A stretch of 64,000 nucleotides of DNA from Posidonia oceanica (GCA_037176725.1 JAZBRS010000011.1:8308001-8372000), one strand, 5' to 3'. Numbered from the stretch's first letter, positions 1-13,340 are shown. Numbers and translations: made by a program. Notes: generated from the sequence alone by a model not told the origin.

Positions 1-880
1 AGCAATATTTCTCTACCCTATTTAATAAACCCAAGAATTCTGTGGTGAACTTTGACTGGGATACTCTCCTTCCCAGTAAAATTATCAACCCTTCTACTCT
101 AGAATTGGAGTTCTCCGTGGATGAGGTGAGGAAGAGTGTCTTCTCCTTGCTTGGGGACAAGTCCCCGGGCCCAGATGGGTTCCCTATCTGTTTTTTCCAG
201 CATTTCTGGGAGTTACTTAAGGGTGACATTTTGAGGATGTTTGACCACTTATTTTGTTCAGTTGACTCCTCTGCTCTTAGTAATATTAACCAGACCTTTA
301 TTGCTTTGATCCCTAAAAATCCGAATGCAAAAAGGATACAAGATTTCAGACCTATCAGTCTTCTTAATAGCAGCTATAAGATATTTTCTAAGAGCTTGGC
401 GATCAGATTTAGTCCCATTCTTAATTCCACTCTTGATGCTTCTCAATGTGCATTCCTTCCTGGTCGCAGTATTAGCGACTGCTTCTTGGTGGCTCAGGAA
501 ACGCTGAATTTCTTGCACTCTTCTAAGACCCCTGGACTGATGCTGAAACTTGACTTTGAAAAGGCTTTCGATATTGTTAATTGGGATTTCCTCTTAAATT
601 CTCTCAAATGACTTGGGTGTGGGGATAAATGGATCAGTTGGGTTAATATGTGCATCTCCTCTGCAAAATTCTCAGTGTTGGTAAATGGATCTCCTAAAGG
701 TTTTTTCAGTTCCTCCAATGGGCTTAGGTAAGGGGATCCTTTATTTCCTTTACTATTCATTGTAGACACTCATATTCTGAATAGGATGCTTGCCCTTGGC
801 TCTGAGAATGGCCTTATTTGTGGTATCCACTATCCTAATGCTGGGCCATCAGTCATTAATATTCAATATGCTGATGATAC
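1..880 (+). pseudogene. LINE ORF2 fragment: reverse transcriptase
   Basis: This stretch encodes the core of a plant L1-type reverse transcriptase, which would copy element RNA at the nicked target. RT landmarks appear in order: SPGPDGFP near 165, FIALIPK near 297, DFRPISLLN near 343, FLPGRSI near 455, LDFEKAFD near 548 and the catalytic YADD box at 867-878. The frame is open from before position 42 but broken by TGA at 609-611 and TAA at 729-731. The second sits in the LRQGDP motif, so both look like CGA and CAA codons changed by C-to-T. The frame stops at 880, where the solo LTR is inserted within the catalytic box region, and resumes at 6868. Confidence 0.92.
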
Positions 881-2529
881 TGTTGACACTCCATTTCGAC
901 AAGGCTGAATTGGCAAGATCTCGGGCGGCTAGGAAAAACCAAAATTACACTTTTCCCCCTCACCCTTCCTTTCAAATCAAAACCCCACCTCAAACCCCAA
1001 AACCAAACCTAGAACCACACCCATTTTCTAACCCAGAAAACCACTCCAAAACCCTCTCAAAACCTTACCCTGAAACCATCCAAGACCTTACCCTAAAACC
1101 ATCCAAACCCAAGTCCAAACCCATACCTCTCCCTCTCTCTTTTCCTCCAAAACAAGTCCAAACTCAACCTAGGATTACACCCCTTTCCTGAACCCAAAAT
1201 ATAACCAAAAACCATAGGAAAACTCACCATCCCTGACTTGACAAACCCACCAAAAATCCTAGAAACTTTCAAACCAAAACCACTCCTAAAAACCCTAGGA
1301 AACCTAGGCAAAACTACCCTTTTTCTACACCTTAAAACCCCTCGAAAACCTCCTTGGAATCAGACCAAAACTTCAGACCTAGCACTCCAAGGCCTAGCCT
1401 ACCCACTCACCAATTTTCATCCCATTCCAAGACTCCTAAGACCTTCATTCACCCAAATTATCCTTTTCTCTCTCCGGGATTATCGTTTTCTCTCTCCTCT
1501 CTCTCTCCTGATTATCATCTCTCTTTTCATCCCCTTCTTGCCCTTTTTCCTGCCTGGCTGTGGGCCCACTTTGTGCTTCTATCCCTTCTCTATCTTATTC
1601 CTATTTTTACTTTATTTTTAACTTTTTCCTTGAATTTTAAAAAATCGTTTTCCTCCAACTCATCTCTTTCCCTTTTATTTCTCCCTTTTCCCATTTTCTT
1701 CCTCCTTCTCTTTTCCTTTTCTTTCTTTTGCTAAAATCCATAAAAAGCCCTAAAAATCTAAAAAACTCCAAAACATAAGAGAAACAAATCAGAACTCTAA
1801 GAAAAACAACTTAAAAACATTAAGCAAACAATTAAAAACTTAAACCTAATTAAATCAAGCTAAAAAGAAAATCAAGCATGCAAACTAAAAAACGCAAAAC
1901 AAACCAAAAGAAAATGCTGAAAAATCAAGGAAAAAACTAAAACAAAATCAAAACCCATCAAAAGTAAAAACCCTATCAAAAGAACTAAAAAACAAACCCT
2001 AAAAAGAAGTAAAACAATTAAAAACACTAAGGTAAGTAATTAATGAAAGGAAAAGCCTAACTTAACAAACCCAAGAAAAACAATTTGAGAACCTAATTAA
2101 AGAGAAAATGAAAAACACATTAAAAAGACTTAAAAACACTCCATCAAACCAGAGAAACCCAATTAAGAAAACATCAAGAAAAATCAACAAATAAAAATCA
2201 AAAACCTAATTCAAAAGACTTAAGAAAGAAAAACCTAAAAGGCTAAAACTAAAAGCCCAAAACCCATTCCAATTAATACGAAAATAAATCCTAAAAAATC
2301 CTAATTAATGTCCTAAATACTTAACAAGAAAAACACAATTTTGAAAACAATTTAAAAGATTTAACAAACACTTAATCAAATGGAAAACAAATTAAGAACA
2401 AAACAAAACCTTAAAACCCTAACCAAGCCCAAAACACACTAATTAACCCCAAACAGTCATTAAAAAATATAATTAAAATCCTAACTCACAACACAACCTT
2501 TCTAGTATTTTTACTTATTTTTAATTTAT
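881..2529. other. A-rich non-coding part of the solo LTR
   Basis: No gene is visible. The sequence is dominated by short A-rich phrases of the AAAACCCT and AAAAATC kind. Two open frames on the plus strand (790-1191, 1238-1734) have low-complexity composition and no recognisable domain. Confidence 0.6.
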
Positions 2530-3960
2530 TTTTCCTAATTTTATTTCCTCACTTTTCCCTCTCCTTCTTCTTTCTCCTCTTTCTTTCTTTTTCTTCCTTC
2601 TCCCCTTTCTTTTGGTCCAACCTATTCAACTTTTCCCCTCCTTCTTTCCTTCTTTCTTAATTTCTTTTTTTCTCTCAAGCCCACAACCCACGGCCCATGC
2701 ATTTCCCCTCCTCTTTCCCTCCTCCTCTTCTTCTTCTTCTTCCTTTCTTCTTCTCCTCTCACAGAAACGACAGACCTCTCCCTCATTGGTTCTTCTTTTT
2801 CAAACCTCCACCTGACACCCAAGACTTCCCTCCATCACTCCCATACCCTGTGGCCGACGACCCACACCAGCAACCCCCTCCATGCCCTGCCAAAGATGGC
2901 AGAAACCCATCCCCTTGACCTCAGGCCTTTGAATTTCAGTAGGGAGAGAGGAGATAAAAACGGGTTCATTTCCTTCACAACGGGACTTTTTTGGCTCACA
3001 CTCTGAAACACCAAGTCTCCAGCTCTCTCACCCTTCTTCCAGAACCCAAAAACACCTTGAAACCTTCCCAGAATCGGCCTCCGAAGCTTTCAGCACCCAA
3101 CACCCTCTGGACCGACCATCTCCATTGAAAATCCATCACCACGAACCTCCTAAAATCCCAGAACCTTGCCATTAGACTCACCAAACAACCACCTTCTCGA
3201 GCCACCCAGAATCGCGGCCTAAAACCTCCCACGCTCCTCACAGTCCACTACAAACACTTGGGTCCTCTTTTTGCCCAAAAACTTCAAACCTCCATAACTT
3301 CCTCCACATTCAGTGAAATCCACTTCCGTTTCCTCCCACGCACTCCCCAAGCAACCACCTAGCCGCCCGTACCCTTGGCTCGGCCTGGAACGCCGCACAA
3401 CGCCGCGTCCACCTCGGCCTCCACCAGTGGAGCTCTGCTGAACCAGATCTCGCCTCGGGCTGTAGAACGCGCTCCCGATTGGCCCGTCGTCTTCCTTGGA
3501 CCTCCGGCGACGCCCCCAAGCCTCCCCCGCACCAGCAGCCGCCGCCCTCCGCCGTCTCCACCTTCCTCCGGCCGGCCGAAAGCCACCTAGGTGGGTGGAC
3601 TCTTCCGGCGTGCGCAAGGGCTGAAGCAACCCTCCCCTGGATTCCTCTCGTCTCCCTCTTGCTCCTCGGCCTTTCCCCGAGGCTTTTCGTTGCCTGTGCC
3701 GCCCGCAATCCCTCGCCGAAGTCCCCTTCTTCTCCGGCGCCGGCCACCCCCGCAGCGGCCGTCGCGCGTCGCTCCGCCGCAGGCCTCCTCCACCTCCCTC
3801 GCACCCCGCCAGTTCCCCCCCGCTCTCCGCCGCCCCGCGTCGCCTCCTCTCCGCCGGTCCAGAGCGTCGCCGGCGGACCTCCGGCCGTCTCCCCACTGTA
3901 AGTCCTCTGTTCTTCTTTTTTTTTTATTTTCAGCAACTTTAGTTAATTTTCTCCACATTG
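2530..3960 (+). promoter_or_regulatory. Pyrimidine-rich to CpG-rich leader-like segment of the solo LTR
   Basis: A long CT-rich tract (2530-2800) passes into a CpG-rich block (about 3360-3900) that ends at CCACTGTAAGTCC, which looks like a splice donor, followed by an AT-rich intron-like stretch. The LTRs at 35198 and 50122 show the same order of pyrimidine-rich sequence, a CpG-rich block and a GGTAAGC or GGTAGCT junction. I infer the transcribed leader of the LTR. The overlapping frames on both strands at 3219-3977 are a side effect of GC richness. Confidence 0.4.
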
Positions 3961-5660
3961 CATTCATGTCATATTAAGTTTTCAATATTGCTTTTAGGTC
4001 CTGATGAGTTAAGTTTTATGTTATATTGAAGTTAAAATCTTATTAAATTGCTCTAAATGTTTCTGGTTTTTAGTATTTGCATGATAATCCATTTACTGTA
4101 CTGTCCAGTTGTAGAAAATTATGTTTTAGCCCTTCTACTTTTAATTTTTGCATCTAAATCCTGCAGTAGTTTAATTAAATTTAATACTGTAAGTTTGCCT
4201 TATTGTATTGCATTCTGGGTCCTTCTTAGTTTCTGTTTTTGTATCTTAGTCCAATGCACTGTAGAACTTAGGGTTTATTTTCGTATTTTGCATGCTGCAT
4301 TGCACATTTGCCCCTCTGGTTCTTCATTTTTGCATCTAGGTCCATTTAAATGCACAGTAGCCATTTTGCATGCATTTTTGCATATTGCATTGCATTTTCA
4401 ACCCTGTTTTTTTTAAAAATTGCACATCAGTCCATAGACCTTGATTTCAGAGCACATTTTGCATCTAAAATTGCATACTTGACCCTTGCATGATTTAAAA
4501 ATGACATATAAGTCCTTGCATCCTTTTAAAGTCATGTAAAAAGACTGTTTTGCCCCTAAAGTTGCATCTTAGCTCCTATTCTTACAAAATTGCATGTAGA
4601 CCCTCCGCTTGCATTCTCAGACTCCCCAGAACCCTGTTTTCTGGGAAAATTGCATTTTAGACCCTAGAGTTTTTCAAAATTGCTTTTTGCTTGTCCTTTG
4701 CTTTCAAAACTTCTTCTGATGCATGTCCCCTTTTCAAAATTGCATTCTAAGCCCAGTCTTTTGCAAAATCGCATGCAACCCCTCCTGTTTTCAAAGCCCC
4801 TGCCTGTAAGCCCCAATCCTTTTCAAAATCTTTGCATTTAGACCCCCATTCTTTCAAAAATTGCATTTAAGTCCCCAATTTTCTGAAAAATCATTCTTAG
4901 GTTTTTTCTTGCATTTTGCATGCATTGCACTCATGCACTCTTGCATTCTTGCATTCCTTGCACACACCTAAGTGTCATTAGCTCCCATTCACCTGGGAGG
5001 ACCTTTTTGCACACCCCTAGGACCCCCTGAACACTTAGATCTGTTCTTCTCTCCTGTTCTGGCCCCTCTGCCTTGAAGCTGCGATATCTTCCAATCCGGC
5101 CGTTGGATCTTCTCAAATAAGCTGCCCAGACGACCACGGCGAAGCGCTCTTCAGCATGGACCAAGCAGATTTCAGATCAGGCCCCAGGATTTCCAGGTAT
5201 GTCCTCCTGAACCCCTGCATTGCATTCATTCGCATGCCATGTGCATAGTTTGCTTTGCTTTCGCTTTCTGTCTCTTTGAGCATGTAGAATAGGACCTCCT
5301 CTTCTTGTCTATTAATTCAGATCCCCGTTTTGCGTACTCTTGGGTGTTTTGTGTTGTGTTTTCCCTGAGTTCATCACTTAATGCGACTTTCTTCCCCCTT
5401 TTCCACGATCCGATCGCATCGCGAGCTTTGGGCAGCGTGCGAGACAGATCGTGGAACGGTTTAGTGGGAAACGGTCACAAAGGAGTGGTAATCCCTCCGT
5501 TTGCTCACTCTCCCCTTTGTAGGTCTTCACACCTACTCTGTGTGGCCCCGAACAGCGTCTGTTCTCACACACACGCTGTTTTACCTCTCCTTTAGCCTCT
5601 TCTGATCTTTTTCCCTGCATTTGCATTCGCATAGCTTTTTCGAGGTTTTGTTTCGCTGCT
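3961..5660. other. Non-coding middle of the solo LTR
   Basis: No gene is supported. The stretch repeats variants of the phrase TTGCATTTTAGACCC separated by CT-rich pieces. A GC-richer exon-like block (about 5040-5200) ends at CCAGGTATGTCC, a plausible donor, but it carries no recognisable protein. Confidence 0.5.
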
Positions 5661-6260
5661 TTTGGCACCGTTTTGCGTGTCCGCTTTGTTTTGGCACCGT
5701 TTTGCGTGCCCGCTTTGTTTTGGCACCGTTTCGCGTGCCCGTCTTGTCTTTGGCACCGTTTTACGTGCCTGCTTTGTCTTTGGCACCGTTTTGCGTGCCC
5801 ACTTTGTTTCTGGCACCGTCTTGCGTGCCCGTTTGGCTTTTTGGCACCGTTTTGCGTGCCCGCTCTGCTTTTGGCACCGTTTTGCGTGCCCGCTTTGTTT
5901 CTGGCACCGTCTTGCGTGCCCGCTTGGCTTTTTGGCACCGTTTTGCGTGCCCGCTCTGCTTTTGGCACCGTTTTGCGTGCCCGCTTTGTTTCTGGCATCG
6001 TTTTGCGTGCCCGCCTTGTCTTTGGCACCGTTTTGCGTGCCCGCTTCGCTTTTGGCACCGTTTTGCGTGCCCGCTTTGTCTTTGGCACCGTTTTGCGCGC
6101 CCGCTCTTGTCTTTTGCATCGATTTGCGTGCCACCTTACTTTCTTGCTCGTTTTGCATGCCGATCTTGTCTTTTTGCTCCGTTTTGCGTGTCGTTCTCGT
6201 TTCTTGCCTCGTTTTGCGTGTTTTACGCCGTTTTCTCTTGCGTGTCGATTGCATTGCATG
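5661..6260 (+). repeat. Tandem array of a roughly 30-bp unit in the solo LTR
   Basis: The unit reads about TTTGGCACCGTTTTGCGTGC followed by a short CCGCTTTGT-like tail. About 15 well-kept copies run to about 6110 and degenerate ones follow to about 6260. The period is close to 30 bp, so several frames stay open on both strands; these are artefacts. The LTRs of element 2 carry a shorter, looser counterpart at the same place, just before the conserved 3' module (52545-52880, 63640-63960). Confidence 0.85.
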
Positions 6261-6307
6261 GTTTTGCCGTTGTTTTGCTTTTTCGCTTGCATTTGCATAT
6301 AGGCTGT

Positions 6308-6862
6308 GATGCTTACTGCCTGGAGTTCTCACGAACTGGGTTTCGCCCGGTTCGGAACACAGACAGCGTAGCTGAGCACTTAGACAGCACGTTTACTTCC
6401 TCGCTTTGCATCTCTCCACTTAGAGCACACCTTGAGCATTCATTTAGGCACATAGGCATTCAAACCTGCATTTCCCTGCGTATGCGAGCGTAAGCCTAGA
6501 AAGACCGATTCTCGGGCGTGTTGGGGGTGCCTAACACCTTCCCCGCGCGTAACAGGAGTCCTTGCCCTGTCTTTTGGCCCGCAATGACCATATTGCCCCT
6601 ATCCTAGGTTAGAGTTATCTCATTTGCATTCATTTGCATTTGTTTCCTTTGCATTGCTTTGCTTTGCATTTCTTGCTTGGTTTTGCGTGTTAATTCACGT
6701 ATTTCCCCCCGTTTTCCTTGTCTCCCGTTAATGGACATGGTGGCGACTCTGATTTGTCTTATCTTTCCTTTTTCTCCTCGATTTTAAGTGTTTTCGAGTT
6801 GAGCCTCTTCCTCGGATCAATCGCCGCTAATAGTAAGCCTGATTCCGATTGGGATTACTACA
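6308..6862 (+). repeat. Conserved 3' module of the LTR family
   Basis: About 550 bp shared in order with 48815-49374 and 52880-53452. Landmarks are GGAGTTCTCACGAAC, TTCGGAACAC, a GACCGA block, GTGCCTAACACC, GTAACAGGAGTC, TGGCGACTC and the terminal GGATTACTACA. GTGCCTAACACCTTCCCC also occurs in the minus-strand LTR of element B near 37614. Upstream of the module these LTRs are largely unlike each other. Confidence 0.82.
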
Positions 6863-7577
6863 GATACTGTTATTTTTCTCACCCCATCCTTGGAGGGTGT
6901 TGTGAATCTAAAGAGAATCCTGTGCTGCTTTCAGGCCTATTCAGCGTTGAAAATAAATTTTAGCAAATCATCCATAACTGGGATGGGTGTCCCTGATCAT
7001 TTGCTGTTGCAAGCCTGTGATATCATGGGCTGTCCTTCTTCACCTTTGCCTATTAAATACCTGGGTCTACCTTTGCACTTTAAAAAACCTTCCTTCTTAG
7101 ATTGGGCTCCAGTAGTGGATAAATTCACAGCCAAACTGGATTCATGGAAGGCTAGATATCTTTCTTTGGGTGGTAGTCTTACTTTGATAAATTCTGTCAT
7201 TAGTGCTATTCCTACTTATTAGCTCTTAGTGTTGCATTTTCCTATTAAGGTGGAAAAAGAATTGGACAAAATTAGGAGGCGGTTTCTATGGAAATCCCAA
7301 TCTGGACCTACAAACGGATATTGCCTCGCAAAATGGAAGTCAATATGCAGGGACAAAAAACAAGATGGCTGGGGAATCATTAAAATGAGGAATTTTAGTA
7401 TAGCTTTGAAATGCAAATTATTGTGGCAACTTTTTACGAATGGGAATAACCTGAAATGGCCTACCCTTGTTAAAAGTAGGTATTGTGCAAACATTCAATT
7501 TGGTGCACTTCTCAATTCTACAACTTGTAAATCCTCTCCCTTGTGGCAGGAACTTAAATTTTGCCTCCCTATCCTAT
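6863..7577 (+). pseudogene. LINE ORF2 fragment: region after the RT
   Basis: The LINE frame resumes just after the LTR's target duplication, with a sequence typical of the part of plant L1 ORF2 that follows the YADD box: KINFSKSSI near 6948, KYLGLPL near 7059, FRRRFLW-like residues near 7273 and LLWQLF near 7419. A TAG at 7220-7222 breaks the frame. The block ends at 7577, where the CACTA element splits an Ile-Leu-Cys stretch; the frame continues at 19207. Confidence 0.9.
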
Positions 7578-7800
7578 CACTACTAGAAATTCATGATTTT
7601 GCGAGGACAAGTCGCGAGGACATGGCGAGGACTTGTCCTCGCAATAGTTTAACGAGGCTAAATAGCATGGACATAGCGAGGATATTTCCTCGCAATAATA
7701 TTACGAGGATTTAATGGGGAAATAGCCTCGCTATGCCCTCGCTTTTTATTTAGCGAGGAGATAGCGAGGACATATCCTCGTTATCTGTCCTCGCTAAATC
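7578..7800 (+). repeat. CACTA 5' terminal inverted repeat and subterminal repeats
   Basis: The 12-bp terminal repeat is followed by many direct and inverted copies of GCGAGGA and TCCTCGC. In En/Spm elements such subterminal motifs bind the TnpA-type protein and bring the ends together; that role is inferred here from position and pattern. Confidence 0.9.
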
Positions 7801-7867
7801 TGCCCTAAAATATCGGCCTGCGGGCGACTTCACCCTTTTGTCTCTCCCTTTCATCTCTCCCTCTCGT

Positions 7868-8040
7868 CTCTCCCTCTCGCTGCGTCCTCCTTCGACGGCT
7901 GCCTCCTCGTCTCTCCCTCTTGCTACGTCCTCCTCCGATGGCCGCCTCCTCGTCTCTCCCTCTCACTACGTCCTCCTCCGATGGCCGCCTCCTCGTCTCT
8001 CCCTCTCGCTACATCCTTCTCCGACGGCCAGGTTGCTTCC
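7868..8040 (+). repeat. 43-bp tandem repeat in the CACTA 5' region
   Basis: Nearly four copies of a 43-bp unit that starts TCTCTCCCTCTCGCTACGTC and contains GATGGCCGCCTCCTCG. The period is not a multiple of three, which explains the overlapping short frames here. It lies in a CT-rich, leader-like stretch just inside the subterminal repeats. Confidence 0.85.
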
Positions 8041-8911
8041 TCCTCCTCATCCTCTATTCGAGCACAGCCGGTTCCTCCTCATCCTCGGTCATAACTTCGC
8101 CGGCAGAACCTCCTCCTCATCCTTCAACGTTTCTTTAAGGTTGGTCACTACTCTCTCTCTCTGTCTCTCTCTCACTGTGTATGCCCATGAACGTTTCTCA
8201 ACTACAAATGTAGTTATTAATATGTAGTTATCTGTTTTCTACAAATGTATGCCCATGAACCTCCTCCTCATCCTCAGTCGTTTTTTTGCCATTTTGCTTT
8301 TCTGTTTTCTGTTTTTTTTTTACTTCTGTTGCAACTGCAAATGGACTAATTAGACGTAGTTTGTGATTGATTGTTTCATTGTTCTGGACATGGGATTATA
8401 TGGTGTTAAAACTTGACACTTAATGGACCCTTTATGGATTTATCTTGAGAATGGAATTGATTCGAGATTAGTAGAGCAGAAGGGTGCCAGTCTAACAAAA
8501 GATTTGGGCAGAATGTAGATTTGATAATATACTGCCATTGATGGTGGTATGAGTAGGTCTCAAGCAAGAGGTTTGACTTTATTGGACTCTAGCTTATAAA
8601 ATCATTTGGTTTTTAGGTTATCACTAGCAGTAGTAAGACGAGAAGATGTATCCGTGATGTGATTATTATTTTGTTCATATATTCAAATGATCAAAACCCA
8701 TAAATCAGATAGAGTATTAGACAATAAGAAAGACCTTTTCAGTAGAGTATTAGACAATAAAGTTTTATAAGCTTTAGACTGTAGGCCCCTAAGTGCATTA
8801 ACATGCATCAAAAAATAAAACAAGAATAAAAACCATGTGTTACTCCCACTTGTGGGTTCCCCAAAAATATACAGCTTAAAAAAGAAGAAGAAAATTTTAA
8901 AATACTGATAC
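8041..8911. other. CACTA interior without a recognisable gene
   Basis: A (CT)n-rich patch near 8150 is followed by AT-rich sequence. No exon of ELP3 downstream of the one ending at 8912 is visible. Confidence 0.5.
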
Positions 8912-9789
<878 letters not shown>

Positions 9790-9843
9790 TCAGCTGAAAA
9801 AATCAAGGCAAATCAATATCAAGAAACCCATCAATTTCAACAC

Positions 9844-10121
9844 CTGTAAGCATTCTTGCTGGAAGCCTGGAACCCTCCTGCCACAAAGACCCAAATAACA
9901 AGCATGTGAACCCATACATGCCATGATTTGCTGATCTGCTCAATGGTTACTTCAAAAAATGAATATGAAAAAAATAACAGTGTTGTGTCATGTCATCCTT
10001 TCCATTATTTCTGAGATTTTACCATAGTAAAATCTCCGATTCCAATGATGTTCATTGCCTGACAGTTGACATTCCACTTAAAGATTGTCAAGGGCTCACC
10101 ATTCACCGATAACCCAATGTA
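9844..10121 (-). pseudogene. Two exon-like segments of unidentified origin
   Basis: On the minus strand a 99-nt segment (10023-10121) sits between a good acceptor (CTTGAGTACAG) and a donor (ATG then GTAAAATC). It is open in one frame only, reading YIGLSVNGEPLTIFKW and then NVNCQAMNIIGIGDF. A second segment of 34 nt (9844-9877) has acceptor CTTTGTGGCAG and donor ACAG then GTG. I do not recognise the protein. The position, next to ELP3 exons and on the same strand, suggests another captured piece. Confidence 0.45.
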
Positions 10122-10204
10122 CTGTACTCAAGTAAAATTAATGATGCGTTAATGAAAATAGAATGAACTTTAGAATAAAATTTAAAGAATGGTTTTATCA
10201 TCAT

Positions 10205-10375
10205 ATCGAGTAATTAAAGGTGCAAATGGATATCGTATATCCACAAAAAAACCGTATCTGTATTCATTTATGAGCAGATACGGATCTCTGTATCCGTCCA
10301 AAAGCGGATATGGATATGGATATGGTTTTTTAAATTTGAGCAAATACGGATACGGATAATTTACAGATATCTATA
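10205..10375. repeat. GGATATGG/GGATACGG-rich palindromic stretch
   Basis: Many short direct and inverted copies of GGATACGG and GGATATCC-like words follow GGTGCAAATGGATATC. Similar phrases occur near the ends of small non-autonomous plant DNA transposons, but I could not find a matching partner end or target duplication. Confidence 0.35.
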
Positions 10376-12460
10376 TATATATAGACAACTTTTTATATCT
10401 TAATATCTAAACATTAGATTAAAAATCTAAACCGCTAGATATGATCGAAAATATTTAAAATACTTGTATATAAAAAATCAAGTGATTTTGAAATTCCTAA
10501 GTACTAAATTTAGCATGTACTTATTATAGCTTGTTATAACTCACAGAGAACCATTAAATTTGTATATGAATTGATCTATATGTTATGAGTTTCTAACAAG
10601 AGAAAGATCTCCATTTAGCCTAAGGCTATAGGTACCATTACCCAACATCTTAGCAACAAATGATATGAATTAGCCTATTAATCCCACTGCCTTCATATAG
10701 TTTCTGCATTTTGGTGTCAACCCCTTTTCCAACAATAATGATGAAATTTAAATTTTTTAGCATTGCCGGCGTTTTCGTGTCAATCCCTTTTCCAATAGTT
10801 TATTCTAGCATTGATCCAACTATTATGAATGTGACATTATTCTTTCTAAATGTTTTTGAATATGTGTACTTGCTTATTATTATATTACTTTGTAATAGAT
10901 CAAAGAGTAGGATAATTAAAAAATAATTGCATAATACATCAAGACGCACTATGCACACACGTGCACTATAATAAATCACATATTAGATGCCAGGTATGCG
11001 TCCTTTGCACACCGGGTGTGTGTGTGCACCACATGAAGGGATTTCATCACCTTTCATGTGATTTTTTGAGTGCTGTGGGGAGATTTCATCACCTCTCATA
11101 TCGGTGCACGTTTTTCTTTTTTTTTGTGGATGTGTTTTCTTACAGGTTCAGTTGGGGGTTATTAGGGTCTAGGATTTAGAATTTAGGACTAAGATTTAGA
11201 TATTAAAATCATACTTGAACTAATTAAAATGTCTATCATTACGAGTGTGGTCGCTCACTCGTTGAGGTTGGCATTAATTCTAAAAATTACATAGAACTTA
11301 TACAACCATCATAAATGCGACAATGAAAGTGATAATTAAAATTAAAGTACCCTAAAATGTTAATCATGCATCATTCGTCATTTTAGACTGATTTACACAC
11401 ATATATTTCTTTTATGTTGTTGTATTCGATTAAATGCTTGCAATCCTGATCATGCATCATAAAGATTTGCTATGTTTTTATTTATGCGTGCGTTCATTAA
11501 TAGCATTGCATATCATTCCAAAAATACAGTAAAAGTCATATACTAGGGGGCATCACCTATTAAACAAGATGAGGTGGGGATTTCATCACCCTTTCCTTTG
11601 CCCACAAACCATATAATTATCCAAATCATTAGGTGTCCTAAGACCAGTAATAAAATGAATGTAGACATCGGCCCTTAAGGACTCACTAATCCTAAAAGTA
11701 GACAGCTGTTAGCTGTCTAGTTTTAGGAATACCTTAGATATATAGGAAAGGAGGGACTAATCAAACTAAATCTAAAGGCTATTAACAAGACTCGATAAGC
11801 TCAAATATATACTTTTTAAATATTTATAACAAAAACTATCAGAATCTTTGAATCCTCCACGCTGTCAGTAGGTAGAACAAATCTCTCCAATGTAGTGTTC
11901 AAATCCATCATATTAAGGTAACCTAATTACAATATCCAACTGCAGAAATCTAATTCATGCTGCCATGATTTTAGGTAAAATTTCTTTGATGATGGGATTA
12001 TAAATCCCACAGTTTCAATTTGGGTAATTTATAAATGAAGATGAGATGAAAAAGTAGAAACAATAAAAACTGTCGGTTTTATTTCTATTTTTTCTTAATT
12101 GTCCCAAGGAGATAATTAAGGTCCAATAAAATTTGATAAGAAGAAATTTGTTTCAATTTGAACTATGACACGATGGTATATATAAATTTCATGTATCAGG
12201 AAAAAGAAGAATATATAACTAATGCAGGAGGACATTGTTCATCAAAGAACAAGCTACCTAGTAGGAAATGTATATAGCTACCAATTAAATGTTGCTAGAA
12301 AATTTCTCATAATTTGCATACTTAGTAATTCTTAATAAGAGATTTAGCCATGTAACTTACCCTTGCACTTAACAAGAAGAAAAATATGCAGAAATGGGTG
12401 CTAATATTTGAGCTTTATGGTACATAGCAAACAATGACCAATTCCACATTGATAACTCAC
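10376..12460. other. AT-rich CACTA interior, no gene seen
   Basis: No coding exon is recognisable. The phrase GATTTCATCACC occurs three times (near 11040, 11086 and 11579) close to other short repeats, possibly the remains of a small insertion. Confidence 0.45.
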
Positions 12461-13340
12461 CTGAAAGTGTAAGCTATTTATGCATCTGCCAATCTGGCAG
12501 AAGAGTGGCACCATACAACTCTGGAATTCTGCAGGCTGAGTTGCTTCTAAGACTTCTTCAAGCTCACCCAAAAACATTACTTCTTTCAATCTATTTGTGA
12601 CTGGCCAGTACTTCAACGAGCCCTTTATAACGGCATCTGCAAGTTTACAGTCTTTGTCCACAAACCGTGAGATGCAATAAGATAACTGTTAATGGTTGGC
12701 AGGTATACACTTGGGCTTGTGGAGTGGAATCAAAGTCCTAATAAGAAATAATTTATGCTCTTCTTTAAGTGGCAATACAAACCCATTAATTATACTACCC
12801 AAAATCTCCAATAGCTCTGCGATCCCATTATGCTTTTCAGTTTCAAATATAAACTGATAGAAGATATTGTTTATAGCTTTCCTGATGAATGGGCGATGCA
12901 CCATAAATTTATCATAGACATAGTGAAGAATTGACTTCAAGTACTCCCTTTCTCTAGGATCCTCAGAGTCAAAAAGATCTAACAGCCGTAAAACAAAGGA
13001 GTGGTCTATATATCTCTTAGCTAATTTTGCATCTGTCCCAGGTGATGCAACAATTCTTAGGAAGAACTCATATACTTCCTGCAAGTGTGACCAAGCAAGG
13101 TCCATCAAAAGTTCCAATGCCTTGTTCCCTAGGGGAGCAAAAGTGAGTGTCCTGAACAAGTTCATGGATACCATTTTGGCACCCTCTTTCATTGCATTCT
13201 CAGGGAACTTCCCATTTGCAGAGGTAACATAGTCAACAAGCTCTAAAAGTGTCTGACGCTTTATGTCCTTCTCCTTTAAGTTCTTTGGGGGGTCTGAGAA
13301 GTCAAAAACAACACAACACATGTTCAACTTGCTTTGTAAA
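12461..13340 (-). pseudogene. Captured exon of a PP2A B' (B56) regulatory subunit
   Basis: A long minus-strand exon encodes most of the HEAT-like repeat body of a plant PP2A B' subunit, which directs the phosphatase to its substrates. Landmarks in order are [126 protein letters not shown] and CMVPLF. It ends at HFQ next to a GT donor (12459-12460), so an exon border is kept. One Gln codon is TAA (12689-12691), and the acidic loop after the LFRTLT motif is shortened. The N- and C-terminal exons are absent, so no working subunit can be made. It lies on the same strand as the ELP3 piece. Confidence 0.93.

Larger units (their letters stand above)
881..6862 (+). mobile_element. Solo LTR (about 6 kb) of a Tat/Ogre-like Ty3/gypsy element
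   Basis: It begins TGTTGACACTCC and ends GGATTACTACA, with a 5-bp target duplication GATAC at 876-880 and 6863-6867. The same terminal motif ends the 5' LTRs at 49374 and 53452, where a PBS follows; here LINE sequence follows directly, so this is a solo LTR. It holds no retroviral coding region. In order it shows an A-rich stretch (about 900-2500), a pyrimidine-rich then CpG-rich leader-like stretch (2530-3960), a segment full of phrases like GCATTTTAGACCC (4000-4950), a tandem array (5661-6260) and the family's conserved 3' module (6308-6862). An LTR this long is typical of the Ogre group. Confidence 0.88.

Noticed and set aside
3219..3977. Several 120-225-codon frames on both strands
   Set aside because: CpG-rich stretch depleted in stop codons; no domain, and codon content is Arg/Gly/Pro noise. 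Interpreted as LTR leader.
5378..6493. Long overlapping open frames on both strands (up to 306 codons)
   Set aside because: They follow the roughly 30-bp tandem array, are low in complexity and repeat the same phrase in each frame; no real protein domain.
10961..11600. Possible small transposon marked by three copies of GATTTCATCACC
   Set aside because: No terminal inverted repeats or target duplication could be paired.
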